This document shows positions 46,933 through 59,399 of a DNA stretch of 64,000 bases, one piece after another. The notes below the pieces were generated by a model. It did not search any database and was not told where the DNA came from. It saw only the letters and a program-made list of their open reading frames with translations. This DNA is from Ashinkailepas kermadecensis. Lineage: Eukaryota; Arthropoda; Thecostraca; Neolepadidae. The translations under genes were made by a program, and so were the position numbers. The stretch is taken from positions 151,001 to 215,000 of the forward strand of contig JAOTOM010004961.1 of the NCBI GenBank assembly GCA_034440615.1. The letters are read 5' to 3'. Numbering within the stretch: the stretch's first letter is position 1; each line of letters starts with the position of its first letter.

Positions 46933-47482
46933 TTGATCGCTGCAAACCGGCGGCCAGCTCGACTCGTGGCGACGGCTTTTGGTATGACTTGTTTGGCTAC
47001 GAAATATTCCGGCGAGAGAAGGGCTTGTTGGTGAACCAAACAGGTCTATGGTGCAAGTGAACTCCAAAAAAAATATAATGTCACGCCACGACTGAATCAG
47101 CTTAAAGACACACTTGGGTAGCCATGTCTCCCGGCACTGAAGCCGGTGACGATACAGACAGGCTGGTCCTTCTGAAACGCTACACTGCGACAAGCCGAGA
47201 TATTCAGAGCAAGGCCAGTCGAGCTGCATGGCCCATCACATCCAGCAATGTCGCATGCAATTTAACGCGATTGCAACAACCTGAATAATGCAGCTGGCTC
47301 ACGGCAGTCAAACCTGTCCGCGACGACTTGCTTCCTGAAAGCGATGGCCCTATTCGCGCAACGGCAGGCGTCTCTCGGGGTCGGAAAGTCACCGACCCAG
47401 TCTGACCGGGTCGGACATGGACGAGGGCATCGGGCCAGCCGGGGATGGAGTGGGCAGACTGGCATCCGGTGAGAGCGAGCGG
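46933..47482. other. Non-coding stretch
   Basis: No gene was recognised before the 38-bp array. Confidence 0.4.
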
Positions 47483-50110
47483 CGGTGGCACCTGTTGGCA
47501 GGTGGAACAACCTACACCTGCCGCACGTGGGCAGTCAGCTGGGGATGGGGTGGGCAGGCCGGCAGCCGGCGGGAGCGGGCTGATGGGGTGGGCAGGCCGG
47601 CAGCCGGCGGGAGCGGGCTGATGGGGTGGGCAGGCCAGCAGCCGGCGGGAGCGGGCTGATGGGGTGGGCAGGCCGGCAACCGGCGGCAGCGGGCTGATGG
47701 GGTGGACAGGCCAGCAGCCGGCGGGAGCGGGCTGATGGGGTGGACAGGCCAGCAGCCGGCGGGAGCGGGCTGATGGGGTGGGGGTACAGGCCGGCAGCCG
47801 GCGGGAGCGGGCTGATGGGGTGGACAGGCCAGCAGCCGGCGGGAGCGGGCTGATGGGGTGGACAGGCCAGCAGCCGGCGGGAGCGGGCTGATGGGGTGGA
47901 CAGGCCAGCAGCCGGCGGGAGCGGGCTGATGGGGTGGCAGGCCGGCAGCCGGCGGGAGCGGGCTGATGGGGTGGACAGGCCAGCAGCCGGCGGTGAGCGG
48001 GCTGACGGGGTGGACAGGCCAGCAGCCGGCGGGAGCGGGCTGATGGGGTGGACAAGCCAGCAGCCGGCGGGAGAGGGCTGATGGGGTGGACAGGCCAGCA
48101 GCCGGCGGGAGCGGGCTGACGGGGTGGACAGGCCAGCAGCCGGCGGGAGCGGGCTGATGGGGTGGACAGGCCGGCAGCCGGCGGGAGCGGGCTGATGGGG
48201 TGGACAGGCCAGCAGCCGGCGGGAGCGGGCTGATGGGGTGGACAGGCCGACAGGGGAGCGGGCTGATGGGGTGGGCAGGCCGGCAGCCGGCGGGAGGGGG
48301 CAGGCCGGCAGCCGGCGGAGCGGGCTGATGGGGTGGGCAGGCCGGCAGCCGGCGGGGCTGATGGGGTGGGGCGCCGGCGGGAGCGGGCTGATGGGGTGGG
48401 CAGGCCGCAGCCGGCGGAGCGGGCTGATGGGGTGGGCAGGCCGAGCCGGCGGGAGCGGGCTGATGGGGTGGACAGGCCAGCAGCCGGCGGGAGCGGGCTG
48501 ATGGGGTGGACAGGCCGGCAGCCGGCGGGAGCGGGCTGATGGGGTGGACAGGCCAGCAGGCGGGCTGATGGGTGGCGGGGGAGCGGGCTGATGGGGTGGA
48601 CAGGCCAGCAGCCGGCGGAGCGGGCTGATGGGGTGGCAGCAGCCGACGGGAGCGGGCTGATGGGGTGGGCAGGCCAGCAGCCGGCGGGAGCGGGCTGATG
48701 GGGTGGACAGGCCGGCAGCCGGCGGGAGCGGGCTGATGGGGTGGAGCTGTGCAGCCGGCGGGAGCGGGCTGATGGGGTGGACAGGCCAGCAGCCGGCGGG
48801 AGCGGGCTGATGGGGTGGACAGGCCGGCAGCCGGCGGGAGCGGGCTGATGGGGGTGGACAGGCCAGCAGCCGGCGGGAGCGGGCTGATGGGGTGGACAGG
48901 CCGGCAGCCGGCGGGAGCGGGCTGATGGGGTGGACAGGCCAGCAGCCGGCGGGAGCGGGCTGATGGGGTGGACAGGCCAGCAGCCGGCGGGAGCGGGCTG
49001 ATGGGGTGGACAGGCCGGCAGCCGGCGGGAGCGGGCTGATGGGGTGGACAGGCCGGCAGCCGGCGGGAGCGGGCTGATGGGGTGGGCAGGCCGGCAGCCG
49101 GCGGGAGCGGGCTGATGGGGTGGGCAGGCCGGCAGGGGAGCGGGCTGATGGGGTGGACAGGCCAGCAGCCGGCGGGAGCGGGCTGATGGGGTGGGCAGGC
49201 CGGCAGGGGAGCGGGCTGATGGGGTGGACAGGCCAGCAGCCGGCGGGAGCGGGCTGATGGGGTGGACAGGCCAGCAGCCGACGGGAGCGGGCTGATGGGG
49301 TGGGAGGCCGGCAGCCGGCGGGAGCGGGCTGATGGGGTGGACAGGCCAGCAGCCGGCTGGAGCGGGCTGATGGGGTGGGCAGGCCAGCAGCCGACGGGAG
49401 CGGGCTGATGGGGTGGGCAGGCCGGCAGCCGGCGGGAGCGGGCTGATGGGGTGGACAGGCCAGCAGCCGGCGGGAGCGGGCTGATGGGGTGGCAGGCCGG
49501 CAGGGGAGCGGGCTGATGGGGTGGACAGGCCAACAGCCGGCGGGAGCGGGCTGATGGGGTGGACAGGCCAGCAGGGGAGCGGGCTGATGGGGTGGCAGGC
49601 CGGCAGGGGAGCGGGCTGATGGGGTGGACAGGCCAACAGCCGGCGGGAGCGGGCTGATGGGGTGGCAGGCCAGCAGGGGAGCGGGCTGATGGGGTGGACA
49701 GGCCAACAGCCGGCGGGAGCGGGCTGATGGGGTGGACAGGCCAGCAGCCGGCGGGAGCGGGCTGATGGGGTGGACAGGCCAGCAGCCGACGGGAGCGGGC
49801 TGATGGGGTGGGCAGGCCGGCAGCCGGCGGGAGCGGGCTGATGGGGTGGCAGGCCGGCAGGGGAGCGGGCTGATGGGGTGGACAGGCCAACAGCCGGCGG
49901 GAGCGGGCTGATGGGGTGGCAGGCCGGCAGGGGAGCGGGCTGATGGGGTGGACAGGCCAACAGCCGGCGGGAGCGGGCTGATGGGGTGGACAGGCCAGCA
50001 ACCGGCGGGAGCGGGCTGATGGGGTGGACAGGCCAGCAGCCGGCTGGAGGGAGCGGCAGTGGCACCTGTCGGCAAGTGGAACAACCTGCACCTGAGGCAC
50101 GTGTGCAAAA
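47483..50110 (-). repeat. 38-bp minisatellite, ~66 copies, flanked by a ~55-bp direct repeat
   Basis: The unit on the + strand is GACAGGCCAGCAGCCGGCGG, GAGCGGGCTGATGGGGTG (array 47536-50048). Truncated variants lacking CAGCCGGCG recur in clusters. The array is bracketed by two diverged copies of the same unique sequence: 47483-47530 and 50052-50105 share GGTGGCACCTGT-like, GGCA(G/A)GTGGAACAACCT and CACCTG. All three - strand frames stay open for 860-950 codons purely because the unit lacks stops. Confidence 0.93.
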
Positions 50111-51034
50111 GATCAGCTTGCCATTGGAAGCAACAATGTCCTGAGAATGGGTTGTGCATGCAGGGTTGATGAGGACAGATATGTTCTCACTGTTGTCTGA
50201 AATCTACATCAATAAATCCGAAGCATCAAACAGCCATCACCTATTATATTATGTGTATCTCATCTCATTCATGTTCCGGACATTGTAGTGGAATTTACTG
50301 CGTGTATTTGCGCAAGTGATCCAACGAAGCTGCGTCTTGTTCTTGCCAACAAAAACATGCTTACAAATTTGCTCCAATCTCCAACCTTTCTTGAGAGTCT
50401 GGCAGTATTCTATCTTTTTCTCAAGACTAAATTTTGCGATGCCTTTTTACCGCTGAGGAAACTTTGTAGTTGACGGACTGATTATTCCAGCAATCAACCT
50501 ATTCGTCAGTTTTGAGGACTTTGGAGTGCGTCAACCCCGGCTGGATCATGTTGCATCCACAACAATCAAATTGTTCAGTCTCCTATCAATTGGTCTCAGC
50601 ATTTCAATAAGTCTAGCAGCTCACTTGGCATGCTCATTTTAAACACTGAAGTCTTGTCATCGCAAGAACATAAGTTCAAATATCAAACACGTTGCGTTTA
50701 ATGATTGTTATAATGCAAATGTTGAGTGAGGAGTTAAAATGCATTAATTCGTATCTTTAGAAAAAGCATTCAACCTGTTTGAATGCGACAGCAAGGAACA
50801 TAATTAGATATATTTGGTATTGAAAAGGTTTCTTTGTAGTTAGAGTAGTAGCCACGACTACTGTCCAGTAGTTTCCAAAGCCTATTATGTTTTAGAGTGG
50901 TTAAACTTCCGTGCATGACACTTGATCAGAATCTCATCATGTTGAAGCGCTGCGCACGAAAGCTCAGTTTAAATATAATATCGCTTCGACAATTTTCCTC
51001 CAACGTCAACGAGGTCACTTTAAATTTCGCATTT
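50111..51034. other. Non-coding stretch
   Basis: AT-rich; no gene was recognised. Confidence 0.4.
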
Positions 51035-51037
51035 GTG

Positions 51038-51076
<39 letters not shown>

Positions 51077-51098
51077 GTGTGTGTGTGTGTGTGTGTTT
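51035..51098. repeat. (TA)n(TG)n microsatellite
   Basis: Some 38 bases of TA are followed by ~24 of TG. Confidence 0.96.
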
Positions 51099-51369
51099 GC
51101 CTTGTTTCTTTGATGCATACCTTATTACTTCACAATCTCCTGAAGTGAACATTAAAATAAATATTTCCCTCCCTTTAATTGAAGAAATGGTCTTCTTCCA
51201 TATGGTAGCACTAGTTACGAATCACAATGTTTTTGGCCAGGCATTATAGTACAAATTGATCTTGCAAGTGCTAAGAAGTGTAAGCACTCTGAAATATAAC
51301 ATGTTTTGGAAGCTACTCGACATTCGTTGTGGCTATTATTATAACCTGAAGGAAGTGTTTTGAAACGTT

Positions 51370-51538
<169 letters not shown>

Positions 51539-51719
51539 AGGTACTTCCAAAGTAGGTAAAAGGTACGGTTCAAAGGTACGGCCTTCGCTCATGGGTAAGT
51601 CGGCTGCAGGCGATCAGTACGTGCCGCACTGACAGTGCAGCATGGCACCATGGACACAGCGGACTGCCACCGCCAGTCAGAAGGTATTACCGATAGGTCA
51701 TCCATAGGCTTATCTACGC

Positions 51720-52445
51720 TTGGCGACGTAATTTTACTTCGGAATATCTGGTGGTCTAGTGATGCTGGCCCCACAACAAGAAGTACAATTATGCCTTCAT
51801 TCTACCTGTAGGCATCATTTGCACGGACGGACAGTCGAATCCCCATCGGAATGCAAACACACGCGTTTTTGTCACGGCATACAAAGCGTGTCCCGGAAAA
51901 CATGAACATTTTCACAAGTTTCCTTTGGTTTCATTGTTCATGTTTCGACACTCACTGCATATTGCACATTAGTGCACGTTACTGCACTGCACTAAGCAGT
52001 GCACAATCAAGCAACGAACAACGAAAAATCATCAGACGACGAGAACTTGTTTTTCCAACTTACACATTTGCAGGTCTCCAATGCAGCTCTTGTTGCTTCC
52101 TTAATAGGGGTCGAACATCTTATGATCACCATGGTGTCGTAGCATATTTCCATGTAGCAGCGTAATTTTACTTCAGAACATCTGGTGGTTACTTACAACA
52201 CGTACTGAATGCAATCAAACATGACAACGATGCAGTCTGACCATATTTGACCATGCTAACATAACAACAAGAAGTACAATTATGCTTTATTTCCACCTGC
52301 AGAGCATCATTTATATGGACGTACAGTCGAACACCTATTGCAAGCCACTCTTTGCTGTCACAGTGCACGTAGGCTGTGCTCGGAAACAATATTTTCACAG
52401 CCTTCATGTGACTTCATTATTTACGTTTTGAGACACTGCACATGA
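51720..52445. repeat. Diverged direct duplication (~240 bp, spaced ~430 bp)
   Basis: 51724-51960 and 52160-52445 share CGTAATTTTACTTC.GAA followed by ATCTGGTGGT. They also share ACAACAAGAAGTACAATTAT with GC, a CATCATTT, GACGGACAGTCGAA-like stretch, and GAAAACAT/TTTTCACA. The two copies are well diverged and contain no gene. Confidence 0.75.
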
Positions 52446-54430
52446 GACTGTGCTGAACAATGGTCCATGTGTTATAAACAGATCAAACGGCGTCGATTTG
52501 GCTTTGATAAATAACCAAATCGTTACAAACAGTGTCGATTTCGAAGTTCGCCGAAACCGAATTTTGGGGTGAACATGGAATCTGGGGCCGTGGTCATCTT
52601 AGGAATTGTCAAAATATTCTCGGAAATTCGGGAAAAAATGGAAAAGTTTTAACAGAAAAGCTGTGTTAACAGAAAAGTTTAGAAAGAAAAGTTATGTTAA
52701 CAGAAAAGTTTATAAAGAAAAGTTGCATTTTTGCGTGATTGGTCAAATAGGACGTTTTGAGGCCATTTTTGTGATTTCTGGTCACTGCAACGCCTAGTAG
52801 GGCATCAAATCTGGTAATAAATGCGTGGCAAACGGCTTGGATTTCCGGAAATGGCTTTTTAAGATAATACATATCAATGGACAGATGATTTTAAGATGGC
52901 ATCTGAGAAAACTCGCCCTGACGCATCGCTTTGGTCGAGGATATTATTTTTATCTGTCAAATATTTCTTTAGCGAGTTAAATTTGAAATTTCATGTGCAT
53001 TCAGAAATTTGTAGAGCTTTGAATATGACATATTTCAGGGACTTCTCGATAGGTGCAAATAGCCAGCAGCCAATGGAACACATTTACTCTGATGGAAAGT
53101 CAATGTTGAGTTCAAACATTTCCGCAAAATGAATTTTACCTATTTGTCGATTTTTGCATGTTTTGTTCTTCTAAGCCTGCCAGAGTTCTGAATTTTGTTT
53201 GCATCAAGTTTCCCTTCCGTGAAAGACGCTAATTGTGAAAAACAAAACCTTTAAAATTGGAGATATTTAAAAAAATAGTTAAAAAATTAGAAAGTTGAAC
53301 TTTCACACACACAAAGCCACACCTCTGGTAATGTGAGGATGCTCACGTTTTCAATGGGGCTTGCCGATACATCAGCAACATTTTTTGTTATTCGCTTTGT
53401 ATGGCAACGATAAGAATCGACACAGTTACTATCACAATTGCTTGTAGCGTTTGTGTACGTCGAAAAGAACTCACCACGTCCTCTTTCCACCAGGCGTTTT
53501 CGAAAACTGATTCGTACATTGCTCCGGCTCTGCCAAGCCTGTTATGGTTTCCTTCCCGATGTCAACCCCTCTGTTGTCCACCGACATCAACGGCGGCGCC
53601 TTTATCTCCCTCGGAACCGCAATCAGGCTTGTGAGTATTGAACTATGTACGGATGGGGAGTACCGATATGTGTACGAAGTACGGGTGGGGTGGGAGGGAA
53701 GACATACGCGCGACAATCACCTCAGCTTTTATTTGCCTTTAACGCATAGTCATCAGCAGTCCACAGAGACGCAATGCTTTTTCTTCAGCACAAAATGATA
53801 AACCTGCTTAACACTTTATCGCTGACACAACGTGATCCTCATGTTTGATATAGGTACCTACCTACCGCGCCAGATGCAATATGTAGGTAATAGAACCTGA
53901 TGCAATAGGGTTGGGTTGCGTTACTTCCATGTTTGTTGTTATTCAGTACATATCAGTTGTTCCGAAGTACAATTGCGTCGCTACACGTAAATAAACCCAT
54001 GGGTGACCTATCGGTAATTAGTGACCTTGAAATTCGTGATGGTTTTTAAGGGAAACTAAGATCTACATTAAAAAAGGTAGGAGTGTTTTTTTTAAGAAAA
54101 TAAAACTTTTCCAATCATATGTCTGTATGTCATTGTTCTACCTCATGTAGCTTTCCAATGGAAGAGAGCTTACACGAAATCCGTCCTACCCGTAAAACGC
54201 AATATCGCAAAAAGTCATGAAGAGCGGACGGCCATATTGGATATTTATAAGAACACATTTTCGTATCTTTGTTTTGTCAGCGAAATCATGCCCACTTTGA
54301 CTTCCGCCGTCAAGTTTGTCAATTTCGATGGGCTAGGGGTCACGGGAGGTCACGAGGTCACGAAGTCAAATGTAGGAAGTACTGATATTTTATTTCGGAA
54401 ATGTTTCAGTTGATCGTTTTTTTTTCTGAA
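52446..54430. other. Non-coding stretch
   Basis: No gene was recognised. 52640-52720 has a short repeat (TTAACAGAAAAG.TTAGAAAG). 53560-53635 is a short open stretch before a GTGAGT, without family support. Confidence 0.4.
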
Positions 54431-54550
<120 letters not shown>

Positions 54551-54778
54551 TTTGTCATCCTTTCCCCTTCTTATTCATGAGATATCTATCGTCAAACCAA
54601 CCCATGCTATTTGATCTAAAATATAATGCCGGAGGCTATAGCTCAAAAGCCGTTGGCCGAATCGGGCCGAAGTTTGCACAGCTGTCTTCAGAGTCAAGGA
54701 CTACCCGGTGAGCAAATTTTGGTCTCAATCAAAAATTATGGGGTGAAGTGCATTGGTCGATCTGTCGTGGAACGCACC

Positions 54779-54827
54779 CTTAAGCAATCTGTAGTCGGCG
54801 CGCTCTTAAGCCCAAATAACCAACCAA
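54779..54827 (+). mobile_element. 49-bp 5'-truncated SINE insertion
   Basis: The insert ends in CCCAAATAACCAACCAA, the tail of the SINE family. It is flanked by a perfect 17-bp duplication CTGTCGTGGAACGCACC at 54762-54778 and 54828-54844. Only the last ~30 bases of body are present. Confidence 0.88.
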
Positions 54828-55274
54828 CTGTCGTGGAACGCACCAGGAGGCAACAACAAAAAAGGGATGAAGAAACAAACAAACGGGGAGAAAGTAAAAA
54901 CATTCCCGCGATGACTTGCAGGCTAACTAGATGCATGTAGGCTTGAACAAGCCCACAACAAAATGAACGCCGTCTACCAGGTCGCCTTCCACCACGTCTA
55001 CCACCACTCTACCACGTCTACTAGGTCGTGGAAGGCGAGTCGACACTTTAATCACTGCTATATGGCAAATAAAAAAAAATCGAAGACCTTTTTAATAACG
55101 GCAAATGCATTTCCGCTCACAGTCCTCTGTAGAAGTGGATCAATATTCTTGTTTGTCCACTTATGAAAGTAAATAAATTGAAACATTGCAAGTTTTGATG
55201 TGAAGTTAAAATCTCTTGAGGAGATGGCATCGTCTACCTAATTTCATCAATTCCGACTTGCTGCACCGTGATCC

Positions 55275-55440
55275 CATCCGTGCCATCCGGGTATATCCTG
55301 CTATCCGGGTATATCCTGACATCATCCGTGCCATCCGGGTATATCCTGCCATCCGTGTATATCCTGACATCATCCGTGCCATCCGGGTATATCCTGACAT
55401 CATCCGTGCCATCCGGGGATATTCTGACATCATCCGTGGC
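55275..55440 (+). repeat. ~30-bp minisatellite (CATCCGTGCCATCCGGGTAT)
   Basis: Mixed 20- and 30-bp units of ATCCGGGTATATCCTG(ACATCATCC) make about six copies. Confidence 0.92.
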
Positions 55441-56199
55441 TAGAGACAGAGTAATTCTCCATTGACTTCATTAATGACAAACATTTATGCAACAACTACA
55501 GTCGAGTTGTCACATAGAAGCAAGCACCATGGACGTGTATGTGTACATACAAGGGCAAGCGCGAAGATCACTCCTAAAGCTTGCAGAGATCGTTGGTATG
55601 CAAAACAACTGCCAGCTATTGTCGTTCGACCCGTCGTGATGGCGGAAAAAGCGCCCAGAAACTGCATCACACCGGTCAGTGCTCAGTCCCGAACAAGCCA
55701 GCCAGTTAATGAGCAAACAGCCACCTTACCCTGCGTGCCTTGCAGACGCAAGTCGAATGCGGCAGATGCGACCTGCACGACTTCTGAAGGCAATGCAAGG
55801 TGGTCTTGAAGATAGTGGTTCCTATTTAATCTGGCAGGCAATGCAGTTACGCCAGCAAAAAAGAAAGCATCAATCATCACATTAGCTGCGCGCAAGGCAG
55901 AGCAATTAACTGGCGAAAAAGCTGCGTGTACAGCTAATCCTACTACGTCACGCCTGTTACTGGTCTGGGGTCGGCGATGAACTAGTAGGAGCTAACTCAG
56001 GCGAATGCGTGCTTCCAGTGGCTTGTTTTTTTGCGGGACTGTCATCTTCGGTGACAATACCTCCCACCTCTTGGACGGCGAAGTCACTCCTCCTGGGATC
56101 TCATATCAGAAATTCTCTCAGTATTCACAGATATCCAAGGTTAATATTTGCGGTGATATTTCAGCCGGTAAGAACACATTTGTTCCACGGAGCTTCCTC
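55441..56199. other. Non-coding stretch
   Basis: No gene was recognised. It may include the outer left end of the MULE element. Confidence 0.35.
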
Positions 56200-56447
56200 C
56201 TGCAAGTGTTTTCGCCTACTTCTTTTTTCACCTTCATTATTTCGCCTATCTTTTTTTCGCGTTCCACGTTTTGGCCTACAGAGATTTCGCCTCCGGCTTT
56301 TCGCCTATTGCCTTTTCACCTCCGGATTTTCATATGCTACGTTTTCACCTATGCCGACTTCGGAGATTTCGCCTACCTCATTTTAACCTTCATCATTTGG
56401 CCTCTAACTTAAGCTGGATTGCTGCATATAGACATAATTCACATCGC

Positions 56448-57060
56448 ATATCATAAATAATAACACCTGGTGTCGGGCCGCCCAGGCGACACACTCACAA
56501 ATATTGTCTTCATTGCTTCAAAGCCTGACCAGTATGAGGCTTGCTCTTTGTCAAGAAGAAATGCATACATCAAAGGAAGAGGTCTATCTGTCGCCTCGTC
56601 ATGCATAGTGAAGAGCTGCGTAAGCAGCGAGTGTGCAGCATGGATTGCACCTTCGCACCACCAATGTCGTGTGTTCAGGAGTTCTCGCACATTTTCGAGG
56701 CTTCCGAAAACAAGCATTCTAAATTCACTTTCTTCGTCACCCTCATCAAAATTATCATATAGAATGAATAGGTCTTTTGCCAGCGTGCGCAATTATCTAG
56801 AAGAGCATATGATTCACTTAATGGCTTGGGACTTTGTAGAAGCTTCCTTGCACGCGACCAATTTGGTCTACGTCGTAAAGCCTCTCTTGGCGGAGAAATC
56901 ACCGCCTAACGCTCTTCCAAATTAATTATGGTATCCCTTATGATTATGGCTGGTGGTTCCTCAGGATGTTCTTCGGCTGTTCTTTCCATACTTTACATTT
57001 TTTCCTCTGCACAACTCTTCGGGATTTGAAGCATGGCCAACATGCTATTTTATTGCTGTT
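56448..57060 (-). pseudogene. MULE transposase fragment, frameshifted and truncated
   Basis: The longest intact piece (56792-56448) reads FILYDNFDEGDEESEFRMLV, FGSLENVRELL, HWWCEGAIHAA, LLTQLFTMHDEATDRPLPL, MYAFLLDKEQ. This is the pattern of the start of the MULE transposase domain (rILvFgt..Nl..L....W..DGTF......QLyt.Hg......PlvyalL). The usual first catalytic Asp of DGTF is Glu here (CEGAI), and the later Asp and Glu are missing because the frame ends at 56451. Upstream, in other frames, ERTAEEHPEEPPAIIIRDT and SPPREALRRR fit the linker that precedes this domain in FLYWCH-MULE proteins. 57210-56944 (RGKIVSNSNKI, CFKSRR) may be the worn FLYWCH finger. Confidence 0.72.
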
Positions 57061-57483
57061 ACTGACAATTTTCCCCCTCTTTGACAAGCTTTGCGCTCCG
57101 TGACCATTCCTGTCCCCGAAGACACACCCAGTAGAAACATTATCGCTAACATTTGTCTTCAGATGGTGTAAATGCCACTCAAATGCTAATTTATGGCTGA
57201 GTGATTTCACTTGTCATGACTTGAGATCAAATCACAAAATATTGCCCGCTACTAGGATGTTTGAAAAAAGTCGTAGTAAAAACAGTGCTCGTAGAAAATG
57301 ACAAGGCAATGTTATCTTGATCATAAAATTGATTTCTACACACTGCTCTTCACTGCTAACCATTCCTGAAATTCCGACATTTCAATCACATTATCGTTTT
57401 CTTTCATCTCGTGCTTAATGAGTCCGTGGTGAAATAAACCACTAGCTATGTTCCTCAGTGAAGTAATTGAGAATTTGAAGCTA

Positions 57484-57540
57484 GTTAGTTAGTTATTTAG
57501 GCTTTTGGGCGCTTCGACCAAAATTGATCATTCGCGCCCA
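57484..57540 (-). mobile_element. 57-bp 5'-truncated SINE insertion
   Basis: On the - strand it ends in GCCTAAATAACTAACTAAC. A perfect 14-bp duplication AGAATTTGAAGCTA flanks it (57470-57483 and 57541-57554). The body GGTCGAAGCGCCCAAAAGCC resembles the other SINE 3' ends. Confidence 0.85.
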
Positions 57541-57715
57541 AGAATTTGAAGCTAAATGTCCTGCAGGTGAAAAGGCAGGGGGCGAAAAGGCCGGCAGCGT
57601 GAATGAGTTGGCAAAATATTTGTAGGCGAAAACGTGGTGGGAGATAAAATGTGGGCGAAGTCACGGAGGTGAAATAGCAGTAGGCGAAAGTGGATGTAGG
57701 CGCAATATCCGAGTG

Positions 57716-58269
57716 CGAATTCTCACTCCACCTTTAAGCCTCCTCAAGCGCAAAAATAAAGATTATTGTCTTCTGAGTGCTAGTTTCCGAGCTACTGCTG
57801 GCCAAGTGGATCCACTTGGTGCATGTTCCCCATGTATTTCGTTTCACGTCACCGTGATACATGAGATTCACTGGAGCATGCCCCTCCAAATAATTGGATA
57901 GCATTTCACAGGGATTCCATACCATCGCAAGAAGCTCCCGAATCCTAGTACCTGAAAGCTATGTTTGATATCTCACATGTCCTAAAGTTCAACTACCTCC
58001 TGCCCGTCCGATGCGTGCGCTAACCCTCACCTGCACTACACCATCCTGCGGCAGCTCCTGACGGCCAGTCCCTACCTAAGCGTCTGCCCTTCTCCGTCCC
58101 AGGTGCGGTAAAAAGCGCACCACTCCCGAATGGGTGTGGCAATTAGGCTACCACAGGCACGGCGCGGCGCCAGGTCATGGGAAAGGTCAGCGACGGATGC
58201 GCACAGGGCGTGCCGCCACACCCTCTCGCTGTACTGGTCAGTGGGGGCACTAGCCGACCAGCACCCTTT
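57716..58269. other. Non-coding stretch
   Basis: No gene was recognised. Confidence 0.4.
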
Positions 58270-58535
58270 CCAGTACACTCTTCTACTGCATCCTGTGCTA
58301 TGCCTTTCTACTGCACCCTTTCATAGCATCACTCTACTACACCCTTCCGCTACACGCTTCTACTACACCCTTCCACTACACCTTCTACTACACTCTTCCG
58401 CTACACACTCTACACCTGCATACTACGCCTTATGCTACACTCTTCACACCCACTATTCTACTGCACCCTTTTACTGCGCCTTCTACTACGCCCTCCCATT
58501 ATCACATGCCACATTCTACTACACCCTTCTACTAC
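58270..58535 (+). repeat. Degenerate CTTCTACTACACC repeat
   Basis: About eighteen loose copies of a ~14-bp unit (CTACTACACCCTTC with CTGCACC, CTACGCC variants). Confidence 0.85.
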
Positions 58536-58888
58536 ACTGATCAGTGCTCCCTCACCATCATGACAGACAGTGCACCACTAATAGCCAAACCACTGCGCTG
58601 CTAGGTGGGTCCACCATCCATGTAAGTTCAGTGGTAAGATCCCTCATCATAGTGATCGGTGACCTTTCCGCGGCTTCGATCAATTTGTCTCGTGTGGTTT
58701 ATCCACCAGTTGGACTTTATCCCTTCAGCTCTACTGCTACTTCCTCATGATAACTCATACGCCCACTATACCGGCCAACGATTATTCACACTGTCAATTA
58801 AATGACCAATTACTTTTTTTTAAAGCTTCGGGTTTCTTTGCAATTTTGATCCCATATGGAATAAGAGCCCTTTAGGGCATCTTGCCAA

Positions 58889-58928
58889 TTGCATTTGTCG
58901 ATGCCCTAAAGGGCATCGACAAATGCAA
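58889..58928. repeat. 19-bp perfect inverted repeat with 2-nt loop
   Basis: TTGCATTTGTCGATGCCCT at 58889-58907 is the reverse complement of 58910-58928. A partial extra copy of the loop sequence (CCCTTTAGGGCATC) lies just upstream at 58868-58881. Confidence 0.95.
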
Positions 58929-59399
58929 ATGCCAGAAGCATCTAATTGTGTAGAGCTTTGTTTCATGCTTTTTCTGCTTGACGAAATGATTCCAGGCAGT
59001 GGCACAGCCAAGAGGGAGACGACCAAAAATGACTGAAATAGAGAAAGCCTCTGGCGCGAAGCGCGCCAAAAATTTCGAGTTTCGCGTGGCGAACATCTCG
59101 ATATTTATCGTTTGACCTAGTGTATGTTTTGGTGCTAAGAGGGGGAGTTGCCCCTCTGTTTCCTTGCAATACGATTTAGTTGTAACCTTTATGTTTTCGT
59201 AATTCTGACGTGCAGAAAACATCACTTCACTCGTGCAGACTAATTTCTAGAACGCAACTTCAGCAAAGGCGTTCATGATAGATTTCAGACAACTCAGGTA
59301 CGGAAAACTAGTATGAAAATAATCCACCCTGCAAGTCTACTCCAGCAAGTCTGCAAGTCTGCAAGTCTACCGGCGGCTGGTTGCGTTTCTGAATATTTC

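Larger units (their letters stand above)
56200..57715 (-). mobile_element. Decayed MULE element with FLYWCH-type transposase remnant
   Basis: Both ends carry clustered short repeats in opposite orientation: TTTTCGCCTAC every ~17-20 bases at 56205-56405, and GTAGGCGAAA at 57560-57705. These act as subterminal inverted repeats. The - strand between them encodes transposase pieces in shifting frames (see next entry). A 57-bp retroposon has inserted near the right block. I could not fix the outer ends or a target duplication. Confidence 0.65.

Noticed and set aside
47204..50159. Overlapping - strand open frames of 860-950 codons (Pro/Ser/Ala-rich, CWPVHPISPLPPAA-like)
   Set aside because: They are a by-product of a 38-bp repeat with no stop codons; all three frames are open together, and there is no domain or flanking coding evidence.
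53540..53640. A small exon (INGGAFISLGTAIR before GTGAGT)
   Set aside because: No matching neighbour exon or recognised family; short open stretches with GTGAGT are common.
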